From: Bacillota bacterium | Lineage (GTDB): Bacteria; Bacillota; Clostridia; Christensenellales; Christensenellaceae | Assembly (NCBI GenBank): GCA_023408315.1 | Contig: JAEYKI010000028.1 | Span: 1 to 64,000, forward strand | DNA: 64,000 bases | Direction: 5' to 3' | Shown here: piece by piece, positions 49,064 through 57,847 of the stretch | Position numbering within the stretch: position 1 is the stretch's first letter | Layout of the letters: each line of letters opens with the position of its first letter | The notes under the pieces: generated by a model | The model's input: the letters and a program-made list of their open reading frames with translations, nothing else | What the model was told of the DNA's origin: nothing | Databases searched by the model: none | Made by a program: the position numbers and the translations under genes

Positions 49064-49396
49064 ATTATAGCCTAGAAGGGATTCGAACACAAAGTGAGCG
49101 GTAAGCGTATAAAAAACAATCCCCTGTTTTTCAGCGAACCGATGCGCGTCTGCCCTAGCCAAACGGTGCGTTTACGAAGCAAGCGCGCGGAGCGGAAGGC
49201 CGTGCAGCCATATTCGCGAACCGGCTTTAATGGTTTGTAAGCTTTAAACCCACGAATGCCCTTTTTCTTTTCACCGCTTTATTAATTTTTTTATGGTATC
49301 CTATAGATACTAAATAATCCCTTATAAGAAAGTATAGCAATACAGATCAAGAACCTATTTGTGTTTTGCTTTATCCTGATATGCAAGGAGACAAAA
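49062..49396. other. Intergenic region after tRNA-Arg
   Basis: About 330 bases without a supported gene. A short inverted tRNA-like fragment (AGAAGGGATTCGAAC at about 49074) resembles the T-arm of the neighbouring tRNA on the opposite strand. A GTATC/GATAC dyad lies near 49296. Nothing else is recognisable. Confidence 0.4.
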
Positions 49397-50302
49397 ATGA
49401 ACCGGGCAGAAACAGCGATAGCAGTGCAAAAAATGCAGTCTTACATTGAGACTCATATCCGCGAGCAGATCACCTTAAAACAGCTCTCGGATGCGGCGGG
49501 GTATTCACCATGGCATTCAGCCAGAATTTTTAAAGACCTTACCGGCAAGGCGCCGTTTGAATACATCCGTGCGCTCCGTCTGAGCCATGCTGCTCTTGCG
49601 CTGCGGAACCAGGAATACAAAATTCTGGACATTGCTCTGGATTTTGTGTTTGATTCCCACGAAGGCTTCACACGCGCTTTCTCCAGAGAGTTTGGGCTTC
49701 CGCCCAGAGAATACAGCCGCAACACGCCGCCTATACAGCTTTTTATGCCCACAAACGTTTTGGATGCCTACCTTGCATTCCAGAAAGGAGCTATCAATAT
49801 GAATGAACAAATATTTGCAAGAACCGTTTTTGTGCAGGTAATCGAGCGCCCTGCAAGAAAAGTGCTGTTAAAACGCGGCCTCAATGCTACCGACTATTTT
49901 ATGTATTGCAAAGAAGTTGGCTGTGATGTGTGGGCATTGCTCACAAGCGTTAAGGAGGCACTGTACGAACCGGTCGGCATGTGGCTGCCCAAACATTTGA
50001 TTAAAGCAGGCACTTCCCAATACGTGCAGGGTGTGGAGCTTCCCCTGGATTATTCAAACGTTATCCCCACAGGATACGAGCTGACAGAGTTGCCGCCCTG
50101 CAAAATGATGATCTTTCATGGAGAACCGTATCCGGACGAAGAGTTTATGGATGCAATTGGCGAAGTATGGGCGGCAATTGATAAATTCGATCCAATTCTT
50201 TACGGTTTTGAATGGGCCCCCGAAAGCGCGCCGCGCTTCCAGCTCGCCCCAATGGGCTATCGCGGCTATATTGAAGCAAGGCCCGTTCGCCAGCTCCAGT
50301 AG
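49397..50302 (+). CDS. AraC-family regulator with GyrI-like ligand domain
   Basis: A 301-residue protein. Residues 5-105 contain the two AraC helix-turn-helix motifs (LKQLSDAAGYSPWHSARIFKDLTGKAPFEYIRALRL and the second helix in EGFTRAFSREFGLPPREY, each shown in part). Residues from about 140 form a GyrI/BmrR-type small-molecule-binding domain (VFVQVIERPARKVLLKRG ... GYRGYIEARPV). It likely senses a lipophilic or cationic compound. I start at the ATG at 49397 with AAGGAG upstream. No obvious target gene is adjacent. Confidence 0.88.
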   Translation: MNRAETAIAVQKMQSYIETHIREQITLKQLSDAAGYSPWHSARIFKDLTGKAPFEYIRALRLSHAALALRNQEYKILDIALDFVFDSHEGFTRAFSREFGLPPREYSRNTPPIQLFMPTNVLDAYLAFQKGAINMNEQIFARTVFVQVIERPARKVLLKRGLNATDYFMYCKEVGCDVWALLTSVKEALYEPVGMWLPKHLIKAGTSQYVQGVELPLDYSNVIPTGYELTELPPCKMMIFHGEPYPDEEFMDAIGEVWAAIDKFDPILYGFEWAPESAPRFQLAPMGYRGYIEARPVRQLQ

Positions 50303-50383
50303 CATTGTTCTATCCCCCTGTTTTCAATCCTCCGGTTTTCTGCTATGCTGGTTGTAATCTTTCTGTAAACAGGAGGTATTCCT

Positions 50384-51688
50384 TTGAACTACCAGGAGGC
50401 CTGCCAGTTCATGCAGGCTGCAGCCAAACGCGGATCGCGCCCCGGCCTTCAAACAATCACGCGCCTGTGCGCCCTGCTGGGTAATCCACAGGAAAAACTA
50501 AACGTCATTCACGTGGCGGGAACAAACGGCAAAGGAAGCACCTGCCGCATGCTGGCGGAAATCTCCCGGCAGGCAGGGTATAAAACCGGCCTGTTTGTTT
50601 CCCCCTATTTTGAAAATTACGAGAGCAGCTTTTTTATAGACGGAAATCCCATGCCCAAAGCAGATTTTACGGCCGTTGTGGGCAAGGCAGCCAAGCAAGC
50701 CCAAATAATGACGCAGGAAGGCCTGCCGCCTACAGAATTTGAGATTCTAACAGCCTGCGCGTTTCTATGGTTTTTAGCCCAAGGCTGCAGCTTTGCGGTG
50801 CTGGAAACGGGCATGGGCGGCAGCCTGGATTCCACCAACGTAATCACCGCCCCCCTGGCAAGCGTAATCACCGCCATCGGCCTGGACCATACGGCTTTTC
50901 TGGGCGAAACAATTGGAGAAATCGCCTCCCATAAAAGCGGCGTCATCAAGCAAAACAGCATTGTGGTCTGCTACCCGGATCAGCCGCAGGAGGCGCTGTC
51001 CGTAATTCGGGCTGCGGCGGCATACAAAAACTGCCTCTTCATACAGCCGGATACAAAATATGATATCGTCAAAAGCAGCCTTTGGGGCACGGAATTCAAA
51101 TACAAAGGCACAGGGTACGAAACAGCCATGCCGGGAATCCACCAGGTTCTCAACGCCACAGTGGCCATAGAAACCGCACGGGCGCTCACGGCGCATACGG
51201 CCTTTCAATTTCCGCAGAAGACGGTTGTATCCGGCCTTGCGAACGCCGTTATGCCCGCCCGGCAGGAGCTGATAAACGAATCCCCTCTTATTCTCCTGGA
51301 CGGCTCGCACAACCTGCAAGGCATAGAAGCGCTGGCCGCTTCCATTCAAACTCATTTGCCAGAAAAACGGATTATCCTCGTTATGGGCATGCTGAGGGAC
51401 AAGCAATACGAAGCATCCATAGGCTGCATGGCAAAGCTTTGCTCCAAATTTATTTCAACATTGCCGGATAACCCTCGGGCGCTGGACCCGCATGAAGCAG
51501 CCCGCGTCGCATCCTCTCATTGCGGCGATGTTCTGGCGTTCCCCAATCCCGCGTGGGCGCTGGACGAAGCGCTCCGCTCCTACAGGGAGGGCGGCGCAAT
51601 TGTGATCTGCGGATCGCTCTACCTGGCAGCAAAAATCCGCCCGCTGCTGCAGGAAAAAAACCTGATTGTGAAACCCGGGCGGCTGTGA
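50384..51688 (+). CDS. folC: Folylpolyglutamate synthase / dihydrofolate synthase
   Basis: A 434-residue Mur-ligase-like enzyme that adds glutamate to folates. HVAGTNGKGST (residues 43-53) is the P-loop, ETGMGGSLDSTNVI the Mg/omega-loop motif, GLDHTAFLGETIGEIASHKSG the central block, and LLDGSHNLQGIEAL the C-terminal domain motif. The start codon is TTG with AGGAGG upstream. The promoter of the downstream folT riboswitch overlaps its last codons. Confidence 0.95.
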   Translation: MNYQEACQFMQAAAKRGSRPGLQTITRLCALLGNPQEKLNVIHVAGTNGKGSTCRMLAEISRQAGYKTGLFVSPYFENYESSFFIDGNPMPKADFTAVVGKAAKQAQIMTQEGLPPTEFEILTACAFLWFLAQGCSFAVLETGMGGSLDSTNVITAPLASVITAIGLDHTAFLGETIGEIASHKSGVIKQNSIVVCYPDQPQEALSVIRAAAAYKNCLFIQPDTKYDIVKSSLWGTEFKYKGTGYETAMPGIHQVLNATVAIETARALTAHTAFQFPQKTVVSGLANAVMPARQELINESPLILLDGSHNLQGIEALAASIQTHLPEKRIILVMGMLRDKQYEASIGCMAKLCSKFISTLPDNPRALDPHEAARVASSHCGDVLAFPNPAWALDEALRSYREGGAIVICGSLYLAAKIRPLLQEKNLIVKPGRL

Positions 51689-51694
51689 TATAAT
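51666..51694 (+). promoter_or_regulatory. Promoter of the folT riboswitch transcript
   Basis: TTGTGA (51666-51671) and TATAAT (51689-51694) have a 17-base spacer, with TGA before the -10. It overlaps the folC stop codon. Confidence 0.65.
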
Positions 51695-51706
51695 CGGTCA
51701 CAAGAT

Positions 51707-51802
51707 GCACAGAGTAAATATTACGCGTTAAGTTTTAAAGGATGGGAAGTTGCCTTTAACCGAAAGACGCTTGTCTGCGGTGTAATATTGCGTCCGCTGT
51801 GC
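51707..51802 (+). ncRNA. Tetrahydrofolate (THF) riboswitch
   Basis: The conserved folT-type THF aptamer is recognisable. P1 is GCACAG/CTGTGC (51707-51712, 51797-51802), P2 AATATTAC/GTAATATT, and a P3 hairpin carries GGATGGGAAGTTG between AAAGG and CCTTT. The invariant GCGTTAAG, CCGAAAGACGC and TTGCGTCCGCT segments are present. It lies directly upstream of folT, its usual target. Binding of folate should alter folT translation or transcription. Confidence 0.92.
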
Positions 51803-51813
51803 TGCGTTAAAAT

Positions 51814-51879
51814 GAGGAAACTATCTTTTGTTTTGCCTCCTTTCATTGCAGTTGCGCTGTGAATCTTAAAGAATGGAGG
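51814..51879 (+). promoter_or_regulatory. Expression platform of the THF riboswitch
   Basis: CCTCC (51836-51840) can pair with the folT ribosome-binding site GGAGG (51875-51879), with ATT/AAT extending the stem, or alternatively with GAGG (51814-51817). The two pairings exclude each other. No T-run follows, so translational control is likely. Confidence 0.5.
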
Positions 51880-51887
51880 TATTTTTT

Positions 51888-52424
51888 ATGCAAGAAAAAA
51901 CAAAAAAAATTGTTATGGCCGGCCTTCTTATTGCAATCAGCGTAATATTGAGCCGGGTCTTTTCGGCAGACCTGCTGATTGCGGGTGTTCCGAGCGCTCG
52001 CCTTTCCATTGGGTTCATCCCCATAGTTTTGGCAGGTATCATCTTAGGCCCCGCATGGGGCATGTGCGTGGGCGCAATGGCGGATGTTCTGGGGTTTATC
52101 CTTTTCCCAAGCGGCATGTATTTTCCGCCCATCACACTCACCAGCGCCATGGTTGGCCTGCTGCCCTGGGTTGTGTTCAGGCTGGCGGCAAGGTGCAGCC
52201 AATGGCTCAAAGTACTGCTTGCAGTGGGGGTGACGCAGATTGCCTGCTCCATTTTTCTGCAAACACTGTGGCTTTCGCTGCTGTTTCAGAAATCCTATGA
52301 GGTGTTGTTTTATCCAAGGGCTGTTGTAGCGCTTGTTACAATCCCCATTTTCTTTGTAATCATCCAGTCTCTTCTGGCCGGCCTAAAAAAGGCAAACCTG
52401 ATTCCCCAGGCAAAAGGCGTATAA
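51888..52424 (+). CDS. folT: Folate ECF transporter S component (FolT)
   Basis: A 178-residue membrane protein with about six helices that binds folate for the ECF uptake system. The N-terminal VMAGLLIAISVILSRV, then ARLSIGFIPIVLAGIILGP and ADVLGFILFPSGMYFPPITL are typical of the FolT group. Assignment is supported by the THF riboswitch in front and folC just upstream. I start at the ATG at 51888, eight bases after GGAGG. The ECF ATPases and EcfT are not in the window. Confidence 0.92.
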   Translation: MQEKTKKIVMAGLLIAISVILSRVFSADLLIAGVPSARLSIGFIPIVLAGIILGPAWGMCVGAMADVLGFILFPSGMYFPPITLTSAMVGLLPWVVFRLAARCSQWLKVLLAVGVTQIACSIFLQTLWLSLLFQKSYEVLFYPRAVVALVTIPIFFVIIQSLLAGLKKANLIPQAKGV

Positions 52425-52436
52425 AACAAACAAATC

Positions 52437-52460
52437 AAAAGGGCGCATACGCCCTTTTTT
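52437..52460 (+). terminator. Terminator after folT
   Basis: AAAAGGGCG/CGCCCTTTT (52437-52445, 52450-52458) with a CATA loop and a T-run, 13 bases after the stop. Confidence 0.9.
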
Positions 52461-52719
52461 GTTACCGCAAGATATTCCTTTTATTCCTATATATTAGAAT
52501 TGCATTCCATTATTGTTATATAATGAAGAAAGCAGTCTGAAAGGTTCTGTATTTACAGTAATAGCAAGCATTACAATGTAAAATCTGGCAATGCCGATAT
52601 GCAGTTCCGTATCAATTTTGCTTCCCTGCCGTGAAACATTCCGGTAGAACGTCGGCTTTTTATTTCTCTTCATACCTGTTTTTATGTTACAATAAGCCCA
52701 GCATAATAAGGAGCACAAA

Positions 52720-53358
52720 ATGGCTGCACTTTTTTTATCCGCCCTGTCGGTAGGGTTTTCGGGTGCAATGATGCCCGGCAGTCTTCTTACATACACCATA
52801 CAGCAATCCCTCAGAACAGGAACGCGCGCAGGCGTTTTGATTACGGTTGGCCACGCAATTCTGGAGGCGGGGCTTGTTTTACTCATTTTCCTGGGTCTGG
52901 GCAGCTTTTTGCAGGCAACGCCGGCGCAGGCCGTTGTGGGCCTTGCGGGCGGCGCGCTGTTGGCCGTAATGGGTGTACAAATGATTTTGGGAGCTCTGCG
53001 CAACACCATTCATATACAAACAGCAGACGGCCAAGAAAAAGCCGGAAGCGCAAAGCTTATAGCCTCGGGCGCGGTCATCAGCGCCACCAACCCGTATTTT
53101 TTGCTCTGGTGGATGGTGGTGGGCCTGGGGTTCATTATGCAATCCTTCAATACCCTTGGCGCAGCGGGGGTTGCTGTGTATTACTTCGGCCATATTTCTG
53201 CAGATTTCATCTGGTACGTTTCCATTTCTGCCGTCATCGGCAAAACCCGCCGTTTCATCAAAGAAAAGCCCTACCGCATCATCATTGCCGCGCTGGGCGG
53301 CCTGCTGATTTATTTTGGGGCCAATTTTATCATTGGGACAGCCGCTTATTTCAAATGA
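52720..53358 (+). CDS. LysE-family transporter
   Basis: A 212-residue membrane protein with about six helices and the LysE/RhtB signature near the N-terminus (LSVGFSGAMMPGSLLTYTI) and VISATNPYFLLWW in the middle. The family exports amino acids such as lysine, arginine or threonine; the substrate is not known. An AGGAG site lies seven bases before ATG. It is a single-gene unit; the 260 bases before it hold no gene. Confidence 0.88.
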   Translation: MAALFLSALSVGFSGAMMPGSLLTYTIQQSLRTGTRAGVLITVGHAILEAGLVLLIFLGLGSFLQATPAQAVVGLAGGALLAVMGVQMILGALRNTIHIQTADGQEKAGSAKLIASGAVISATNPYFLLWWMVVGLGFIMQSFNTLGAAGVAVYYFGHISADFIWYVSISAVIGKTRRFIKEKPYRIIIAALGGLLIYFGANFIIGTAAYFK

Positions 53359-53395
53359 GGTAGTTTATTAAAAACACAGAGGCATTGCGTTGGAT

Positions 53396-53430
53396 GAAGA
53401 AAAGAAGTGGGTATGGGGTGAAACCCCGCA
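53396..53430 (-). repeat. Partial composite repeat (module 1 only)
   Basis: On the minus strand it reads GCGGGGTTTCACCCCAT then ACCCACTTCTTTTC, the first module of copies B and C. It follows the malic-enzyme terminator. Confidence 0.55.
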
Positions 53431-53436
53431 TATAAA

Positions 53437-53458
53437 AAAGAAGGCTTTCGCCTTCTTT
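53437..53458. terminator. Bidirectional terminator, lysE and malic enzyme
   Basis: AAAGAAGGC/GCCTTCTTT (53437-53445, 53450-53458) with a TTTC loop; A- and T-rich flanks let it act on both strands for the two convergent genes. Confidence 0.8.
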
Positions 53459-53476
53459 TATTTATGTTTTATTAGT

Positions 53477-54649
53477 TTACAGTCTAGCTACACCGGATTT
53501 ACGTGCAGCTTCCGCAACCGCCTTGGCAACGGCGGCGCCGATGCCGGGCTCAAACGGAGCGGGAATAATGTATTCGGGATTCAGCTTGTCTGCCGTCACA
53601 AAATCCGCAATGGCGTACGCTGCGGCAATCTTCATATCGTCGTTGATATCGCTTGCGCGCACGTCCAGCGCGCCGCGGAAGATACCGGGGAACGCAAGCA
53701 CGTTGTTGATCTGGTTGGGGAAATCGCTCCGGCCGGTGCCAATTACCGCCGCACCTGCTTCTGCCGCCAAGTCGGGCATAATCTCGGGCGTTGGGTTGGA
53801 CATGGCAAAGATGATGGGATTTTTGTTCATGCTTTTAACCATTTCCTTGGAAACAATTCCGGGCGCAGACAAACCGATGAAAATATCCGATCCGGCAATA
53901 ACGTCCTCCAAAGAGCCTTTTTTCATTTCGCGGTTGGAAATCTTGGCCATCTGCTCTTTAAACGGATTCAAACCTTCGCGGCCCTCATAGATAGCGCCCT
54001 TGGTATCACAGAGAATCACATTGCGAAGACCCATGCTCATCAGGAGCCTTGTAACGGCAACGCCCGCAGCACCCGCACCGGAAACAACAACTTCCTGCTT
54101 GGATAAATCGCGGCCCGTAAGTTTCATTGCGTTGATCATTGCCGCAGCGGTTACCACCGCCGTGCCGTGCTGGTCGTCATGAAAAATCGGGATATCGCAT
54201 ACCTTCTTGAGTTCTTCTTCAATCTCAAAGCAGCGGGGAGCAGAGATGTCCTCCAGGTTAATGCCGCCAAAACTGCCGGCAAGCAGGCGCACGGTGTTCA
54301 CAATGTCTTTTACTTCCTTGCTGCGCACGCAGAGCGGGAAAGCGTCCACATCTCCGAATGTTTTAAACAGAACGCATTTGCCTTCCATAACGGGCATACC
54401 TGCTTCGGGGCCAATGTCGCCCAATCCCAAAACGGCCGTGCCATCCGTTACAACCGCTACCAGGTTCCATCTCCGGGTATATTCGTAGGAAAGATCCACA
54501 TTTTTGGAGATTTCCAGGCAGGGCTCGGCCACACCGGGCGTATATGCAAGGGAAAGATCCTTTTTGTTTGCTACGGGCACGGTGCTGATCACTTCGATCT
54601 TGCCCCTCCACTCGTGGTGGGCTTGAATGGCTTCTTCTTGAATTGTCAT
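53477..54649 (-). CDS. NAD(P)-dependent malic enzyme
   Basis: A 390-residue oxidative decarboxylase of malate to pyruvate. LSLAYTPGVAEPCLEI is the N-terminal signature, NLEDISAPRCFEIE and DIPIFHDDQHGTAVV the metal/substrate site, and VVSGAGAAGVAVTRLLM the nucleotide-binding loop. It is the short bacterial form without a phosphotransacetylase domain. It follows ldh by 28 bases, so malate, pyruvate and lactate conversion are co-expressed. Confidence 0.95.
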   Translation of the reverse strand: MTIQEEAIQAHHEWRGKIEVISTVPVANKKDLSLAYTPGVAEPCLEISKNVDLSYEYTRRWNLVAVVTDGTAVLGLGDIGPEAGMPVMEGKCVLFKTFGDVDAFPLCVRSKEVKDIVNTVRLLAGSFGGINLEDISAPRCFEIEEELKKVCDIPIFHDDQHGTAVVTAAAMINAMKLTGRDLSKQEVVVSGAGAAGVAVTRLLMSMGLRNVILCDTKGAIYEGREGLNPFKEQMAKISNREMKKGSLEDVIAGSDIFIGLSAPGIVSKEMVKSMNKNPIIFAMSNPTPEIMPDLAAEAGAAVIGTGRSDFPNQINNVLAFPGIFRGALDVRASDINDDMKIAAAYAIADFVTADKLNPEYIIPAPFEPGIGAAVAKAVAEAARKSGVARL

Positions 54650-54677
54650 ATCGTTACTCCTTTATATAAAAATAAAA

Positions 54678-55637
54678 TTAGTCAATTTCATAAACTTCTT
54701 CAATCACGGCGCGCAGTTTGTCGCCGGACTCAATGATCTGCGCGGTTTCTTTCTCATCCAGGCACAGATTGATGATGCGGTCTATGCCATTTAAGTTAAT
54801 CACGCTGGGCAGGCTTAACGCTACGCCGGATACCCCGTATTTATTGGGAACAACGCTGGAAACCGTAAGCACGGCAAATTCGTTGCCCATAATAGCGCCC
54901 ACAATACGCGCCACAGACATGGCGACGCCGTAGTAGGTGGCGCCTTTTTTGGCTATAATTTCTGCGCCCGCATTCTTTGTTTTTTCAAATATCTCGTCGC
55001 GGTTAACGTTTTTGCACTTCTTCGGGCAATCGTCGCAGTATTCCTCAAAAGGTTTGCCGGCAATATTGGCGCGGCTCCAAACAGGGACTTCACTGTCCCC
55101 ATGCTCGCCTATAATGTACGCGTGCACATTGCGCACGTCCACATGGCAATGCCGCGATAAGAGATAACGGAAACGTCCGGAATCAAGCGTGGTGCCCGAA
55201 CCGAAAACGCGGTTTGCCGGCAGGCCGGATTCTTTCTGCACAACATAGGTGAGCACGTCCACCGGATTGGAAACAACAAGAATAATGGGGTTTTCCGCAT
55301 ATTCCATAATCTTGTGCGTAATGTCTTTCGCAATGGATACGTTTGTTTTGGCAAGATCAATCCTGGTTTGCCCGGGCTTGCGGCCCACTCCCGCCGTAAT
55401 AATAATTACATGCGCGTTCTTGCAGTCGCTGTAATCACCGTCCCGGATCACGATCTGCTTAAAAAACGCAATGCCGTGATTCATGTCCAGCGCTTCGCCG
55501 CTGGCTTTTTCTTGATTGACGTCAACCAGTACGATTTCTGTCGCGATCTGATTCATCATCAGGGTGTACGCGATGCTGGCGCCAACGTTGCCTGCTCCAA
55601 TAATTACTGCCTTACTTTTTGATGATAAAGTGTCCAT
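54678..55637 (-). CDS. ldh: L-lactate dehydrogenase
   Basis: A 319-residue NAD-dependent enzyme. VIIGAGNVGASIAYTLM is the nucleotide-binding start, NPVDVLTYVVQKESG a substrate-binding stretch, and IIGEHGDSEVPVWS carries the catalytic histidine. FGSGTTLDSGRFRYLLS is the LDH signature. A DDCPKKCKNVN segment with two cysteines is a slightly unusual surface loop. I start at the ATG at 55635-55637. A -10 TATAAT lies at 55680-55685. Confidence 0.95.
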   Translation of the reverse strand: MDTLSSKSKAVIIGAGNVGASIAYTLMMNQIATEIVLVDVNQEKASGEALDMNHGIAFFKQIVIRDGDYSDCKNAHVIIITAGVGRKPGQTRIDLAKTNVSIAKDITHKIMEYAENPIILVVSNPVDVLTYVVQKESGLPANRVFGSGTTLDSGRFRYLLSRHCHVDVRNVHAYIIGEHGDSEVPVWSRANIAGKPFEEYCDDCPKKCKNVNRDEIFEKTKNAGAEIIAKKGATYYGVAMSVARIVGAIMGNEFAVLTVSSVVPNKYGVSGVALSLPSVINLNGIDRIINLCLDEKETAQIIESGDKLRAVIEEVYEID

Positions 55638-55854
55638 TTTGCTTTTACCTTTCAAAAAAAAAATTCAAAAAATCAACCCATTATACTATAATACAACGTT
55701 TGATACTTTTCAAAGCATTTTTATCAGCAAAATGATATTTTTTTCACCAATTTTCCCCCGCTGCCATATTTACCTTCAAAGACCTCTCCCGGCATGCGGC
55801 TTCAAGTCATTTTATAGCAGAACTTCCGGCAAAACAAGCTCTATTTTGGAGCAA

Positions 55855-55881
55855 CAAAAAAACCGCAACCTTTCGCTGCGG
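55855..55881 (-). terminator. Terminator of the SleC-like operon
   Basis: CCGCA/TGCGG stem (55863-55881) followed by seven Ts on the minus strand, about 23 bases after the stop at 55904. Confidence 0.75.
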
Positions 55882-55903
55882 CAATATATGCTGGCCATTT
55901 TCT

Positions 55904-57298
55904 TCACATCTCTTTCCACATCCAGGTGTTTGCAAACGTTTTAATAACGGAAGACTTTACCTTCTGGTACTCCTGCGTAATTCTGTTCCAGGTTTCCTCG
56001 CCCACAATACCGTCTTCCTTGAGCCCAAACTTTTTTTGAAAAGCCCGGACGGCCTTTTCCGTAAGATCTCCAAAATACCCAATCGCCACAACCTGGGGGA
56101 TATCCGGATTCGCTTTTGCCAAAGCCAGCAGATACAGTTGCAGGTTTCGCACCTCCGCTCCCGTTGAACCTGGCCGCAGGGGCGCTCCGGGGTATGTTTT
56201 GGGCGATTCCTGCCGAAAAATAGATTCGTGCGCAAGGATGGTGCCCTGATAATCATTATACAGGCGGTCAAATGTTTCCCTGTCCAGTTCGCCCGTCACC
56301 GTCAAACCGGAATACTTCTGAAAAGCCTTTACCGCGTCCACGGTCTCCGGGTCGTATGTGCTGCTCATGGGAACGGATGGAACGGAAGGGTTAAAGTTGG
56401 CAATATTGTTGATATAAAACTGTACGATATTTACGTCTTTTCCTGAATCGCCCAGTTTCAGCGTCCTTTGGAAATCTTTGGGCGCGCTGCCCAGTTTTTC
56501 ACCCTCCGAATGCAGTGTCGCCAGTTTTCTGACTGCGCTATAAATGTATAAAAGTTTGTACCAGGTGCCTTTGCCCACAATGCCGTCCTGCTGCAACTGG
56601 AATATTTTCTGAAATTCTTTCACGGAATCCTCTGTATCTTTTCCAAATTTGCCGTCCACAGCAACAATTTTGGGAATGGTTGAATAACTCCTGTGCACAT
56701 AATTCAGTTCGTTTTGCACAAACGCCACGTTTGCGCCGCTTGAACCCAATTTAAGGGCATAGCCCGGATAAGACTGGGTAACATCCAGAATAGGCGCATT
56801 CCGCCGTATCTGAATATCGTTTCCGTAATACCTCTGCAATATCTGAAAAGGCGTAAGGCCCTGGTTTGCAAGGTCCACGCTGCCCCATTGGCTCAGGCCC
56901 TTGCATGTGCTGGTCCGCCCGTCGCAATAAACCGCCAGCAGGGGTTCCGCATGGTTGGTGCGGGCTATATAATCATTAAACAGCTCGTTCCCAATCGTTT
57001 CCATGGGTCCAAAAATGCTGCGGTTATACACAAAATTCTGATCATACGCCGGAAGGGAGGTGATGTCAAAATTATATCCCCTGGTCCTGTAATGCTCTGT
57101 GAAAATGCGGTTTAATGCAAAAGATATCTGGGCGTACATATTTGCGCGTATGGCGTTTTCCGGCCATGTGGGGTATACCTCGCTGGAAGCCACGTTCTTA
57201 ACATATGTAAGAAAAGGTACCGTAACCGTTTCTGCGTTAGAATCCGGCGCGCCCAGATGCACCTTGATGTATGCAGGTATATAAACCTGTTCCGGCAT
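55904..57298 (-). CDS. sleC: SleC-like spore cortex-lytic enzyme lacking its propeptide, with three PG-binding domains
   Basis: A 464-residue protein. Residues 20-165 form a SpoIID/LytB-like catalytic domain (VKNVASSEVYPTWPENAI with the likely catalytic Glu, LNRIFTEHYRTRGYNFDIT, LLAVYCDGRTSTCKGLSQWG) that closely resembles mature Clostridium SleC, the lytic transglycosylase that degrades spore cortex at germination. Three peptidoglycan-binding domains follow (about 170-250, 285-365, 385-455, each ending in a FQKxxGLxxDGIVG-like motif). No signal peptide is seen. I start at the ATG at 57296-57298 (GGAGG nine bases upstream), which shares one base with the upstream stop (TAATG). The SleC propeptide is absent; it appears as the upstream gene. 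Confidence 0.85.
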   Translation of the reverse strand: MPEQVYIPAYIKVHLGAPDSNAETVTVPFLTYVKNVASSEVYPTWPENAIRANMYAQISFALNRIFTEHYRTRGYNFDITSLPAYDQNFVYNRSIFGPMETIGNELFNDYIARTNHAEPLLAVYCDGRTSTCKGLSQWGSVDLANQGLTPFQILQRYYGNDIQIRRNAPILDVTQSYPGYALKLGSSGANVAFVQNELNYVHRSYSTIPKIVAVDGKFGKDTEDSVKEFQKIFQLQQDGIVGKGTWYKLLYIYSAVRKLATLHSEGEKLGSAPKDFQRTLKLGDSGKDVNIVQFYINNIANFNPSVPSVPMSSTYDPETVDAVKAFQKYSGLTVTGELDRETFDRLYNDYQGTILAHESIFRQESPKTYPGAPLRPGSTGAEVRNLQLYLLALAKANPDIPQVVAIGYFGDLTEKAVRAFQKKFGLKEDGIVGEETWNRITQEYQKVKSSVIKTFANTWMWKEM

Positions 57299-57831
57299 TA
57301 CCTGCCACCTCCTTCGGTTCCGGCTGTTTGCACCGGCCTTTGCGATGTTTCCTCGGCGGACTCCCTGGGTTCCTGCGCGGGGCTGAAGCATCTGGTGGGC
57401 GGCACAAGATATATTTTTGTTGTGCTGCCCTGCCCAATGTTCGCAGGCAGGGGCATCATATAAGAGTTTACAATAGATTCAATGTTTGCAAATACCTGTA
57501 CGTCTTTATGTATATTTGTATAAAAACGGGGGTATTCCACGCTTACTGTGTAGACGGAATAAGGCCTTGTTTTACATTCATATAATTCCTGTTCAGACAA
57601 AACGGGCGCGGGCAGCTTAATAGAAGGCGTCCTTCCGTCTCTCCCGGTCTGCAGGGATGTTCTCTGAAATTTCTGTGGGCCTTCCTCGTTATAAATCGTC
57701 ACCGTGGCATTGCTGAGGGGATACCCCCCCAAAGAGGTGGATACCAGCACCACCAGATCTCCATTTCCTTCCTTGGGGTCTGCCTGCTTTGCGCCGCCAG
57801 GCTGTTTACCGTCCGTAGGCTTGTTTACCAT
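57298..57831 (-). CDS. SleC propeptide-like domain as a separate protein
   Basis: A 177-residue protein with one carboxypeptidase-regulatory/Cna-like beta domain (residues 25-130: LVVLVSTSLGGYPLSNATV, KLPAP near 75, RPYSVYTVSVEYPRFYT). From memory, the N-terminal pro-region of Clostridium SleC has the same features in the same order: a strand 'TVSIIDA..RPIQNAVVNIY', then LPAPD, then QPYSTYIVEA. A short Pro/Gln-rich tail follows. It is translationally coupled to the catalytic gene by a one-base overlap. I start at the ATG at 57829-57831 (GGGGGA upstream). It probably acts as inhibitor, chaperone or targeting partner. Confidence 0.7.
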   Translation of the reverse strand: MVNKPTDGKQPGGAKQADPKEGNGDLVVLVSTSLGGYPLSNATVTIYNEEGPQKFQRTSLQTGRDGRTPSIKLPAPVLSEQELYECKTRPYSVYTVSVEYPRFYTNIHKDVQVFANIESIVNSYMMPLPANIGQGSTTKIYLVPPTRCFSPAQEPRESAEETSQRPVQTAGTEGGGR

Positions 57832-57847
57832 TGCTAGATTTCCCCCT

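Noticed and set aside
48932..49162. Open frame on the minus strand through tRNA-Arg (ends GVPEGIRTPDLLVRSQ...)
   Set aside because: This is the well-known spurious translation of a tRNA gene; the cloverleaf and its terminator explain the sequence.
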